A stretch of 64,000 nt of DNA from Streptomyces sp. NBC_01454 (GTDB lineage Bacteria; Actinomycetota; Actinomycetes; Streptomycetales; Streptomycetaceae). The notes under the pieces are model-generated. The model was not told the origin of the DNA and made no database searches. It worked only from the letters and a program-made list of their open reading frames with translations. This document shows, piece by piece, positions 63,310-64,000 of the stretch; position 1 is the first letter of the stretch, and each line of letters begins with the position of its first letter. The translations under genes and the position numbers were made by a program. Where the stretch lies: the NCBI RefSeq assembly GCF_036227565.1, contig NZ_CP109460.1, forward strand, positions 7,812,001 to 7,876,000, read 5' to 3'.

Positions 63310-64000
63310 CCCGTCGCCTCGTATGCAGCTACCTCAGCCTCATGCTGCTCGTCCTCCTCGCCCTCGAAGTGCCGTTCGGCTTCGTCTACGGCCGCGGTGA
63401 GCTGTCCCGCTTCTCCAGCTCGGCGGAACAGGGCGCGATGACGCTCGCCGACGTCTGTGAGGAGAAGCTCGAACGGGGACTGGCAGCCGAGCTGCCAGAG
63501 CTCGCCCGCAACTACAGCCGGCGTACCGGCAGCCGTGTGATCGTCGCCGACCGGAACGGCATCGTCCGCACGGACACCGACCACGCCCCCGCCGCCACCA
63601 CCGTCGGCAAAGACCTGTCCGCCGAGCCTGACATCGCCACCGCACTGCACAATCAGCCCGTCATCGAGACCCGCGACGCCCCGGCCTCGGACGGCGAGGC
63701 CCTGTTCGCCACGGTCCCCAAAACCTCCGGCGCCGACAACGCCGTCACCTGCGTCGTACGGGCCCTCCACCCCCTCGACTCGCTCACCGAGAAGGTCCAC
63801 ACCACCTGGGCGGTACTCGCCGCCGTCGGACTGGGGGTACTGGCCGCCGTCGCCGTGATCGGGTTCGCGCTCGCCCGCTCGATCACCCGTCCCATCCGGG
63901 CCCTGGAACGCGCCACCGCACAACTCGCAGACGGCCGCCTCACCGATCCCCCGGCCACCGATCACGGACCGCCTGAACTGCGTCGATTATCTGCCTCGTT
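63306..64000 (+). CDS. Sensor histidine kinase, 5' part (runs off the window)
   Basis: The first 231 codons of a kinase, from GTG 63306 overlapping the regulator stop. TM1 (about 9-26, SLMLLVLLALEVPFGFVYGR), an extracytoplasmic domain of about 130 residues (ELPELARNYSRRTGSRVIVA), TM2 (about 176-196) and the start of HAMP (SITRPIRALERATAQLADGR). The HisKA and ATPase domains lie beyond the window. Codon 228 is TTA (63987-63989), the rare bldA-dependent leucine codon of Streptomyces. Confidence 0.85.
   Translation, partial: MTRRLVCSYLSLMLLVLLALEVPFGFVYGRGELSRFSSSAEQGAMTLADVCEEKLERGLAAELPELARNYSRRTGSRVIVADRNGIVRTDTDHAPAATTVGKDLSAEPDIATALHNQPVIETRDAPASDGEALFATVPKTSGADNAVTCVVRALHPLDSLTEKVHTTWAVLAAVGLGVLAAVAVIGFALARSITRPIRALERATAQLADGRLTDPPATDHGPPELRRLSAS

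Overview
The window is chromosomal DNA of a Streptomyces or a close relative. It has very high G+C with strong third-position GC bias, frequent GTG/TTG starts, many ATGA/GTGA stop-start overlaps, and families typical of streptomycetes. I saw no rRNA, tRNA, intact insertion sequence, prophage or CRISPR array.

Layout. (1) 0-10 kb, minus strand: an epsilon-poly-lysine-synthetase-type membrane NRPS (5382-9290), an M1 aminopeptidase (3923-5329), a ThiF/YcaO-like TOMM maturation protein (1692-3665) and a SagB-type dehydrogenase (77-1699). A small divergent winged-helix-like gene (9614-9928) sits beside the NRPS. This looks like a specialised-metabolite locus, but no precursor peptide is visible. 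(2) 10-24 kb, mixed: a membrane PP2C phosphatase, a frameshifted phosphotransferase, a D,D-carboxypeptidase whose ribosome-binding site lies in a hairpin, a DUF4157 (eCIS-core) protein with a nuclease-like C-terminus, a lipoprotein, a TetR/amidase pair around a perfect operator palindrome, an alpha/beta hydrolase, a glutamate-synthase-like flavoprotein and two transposase remnants. (3) 24-42.5 kb: a dormancy/hypoxia-type island built around a DevR/DosR-like response regulator (30511-31221). It holds four CBS proteins (three CBS-CBS-BON), four intact two-domain universal stress proteins plus two broken ones, an extra FtsH, a SpoIIAA-like protein, DUF1918, a cNMP-binding protein, an XRE-flavin-binding fusion, an Acg-like nitroreductase, and SHOCT and HdeD membrane proteins. 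A 16-bp palindrome of form nGGnCCGnnCGGnCCn recurs mostly 65-120 bp upstream of these starts. I read it as the DevR box, so the island is probably one regulon. Remnants of a [NiFe]-hydrogenase large subunit and an ADP-forming acyl-CoA synthetase suggest it was once larger. (4) 42.5-49.9 kb: a secreted protein, a decayed BlaI-M56 pair whose operators survive in front of a DedA gene, a sensor kinase with a terminal frameshift, a damaged COG4705 membrane protein and an intact OmpR-type two-component pair. (5) 49.9-54.7 kb, minus strand: a lipoprotein, two ABC ATPases and a large FtsX-like permease in one operon. (6) 55-64 kb, metal/iron: a ZIP transporter behind an iron-box-like site, an NIS siderophore operon (two IucA/IucC synthetases, PLP decarboxylase, MFS exporter) with overlapping stops and starts, and a second OmpR-type pair whose kinase runs off the window end.

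Several genes are broken by single-base shifts (near 12097, 46805 and 38755). Some may be assembly errors. The multi-lesion cases (43593-44512, 46813-47593) look like real decay.
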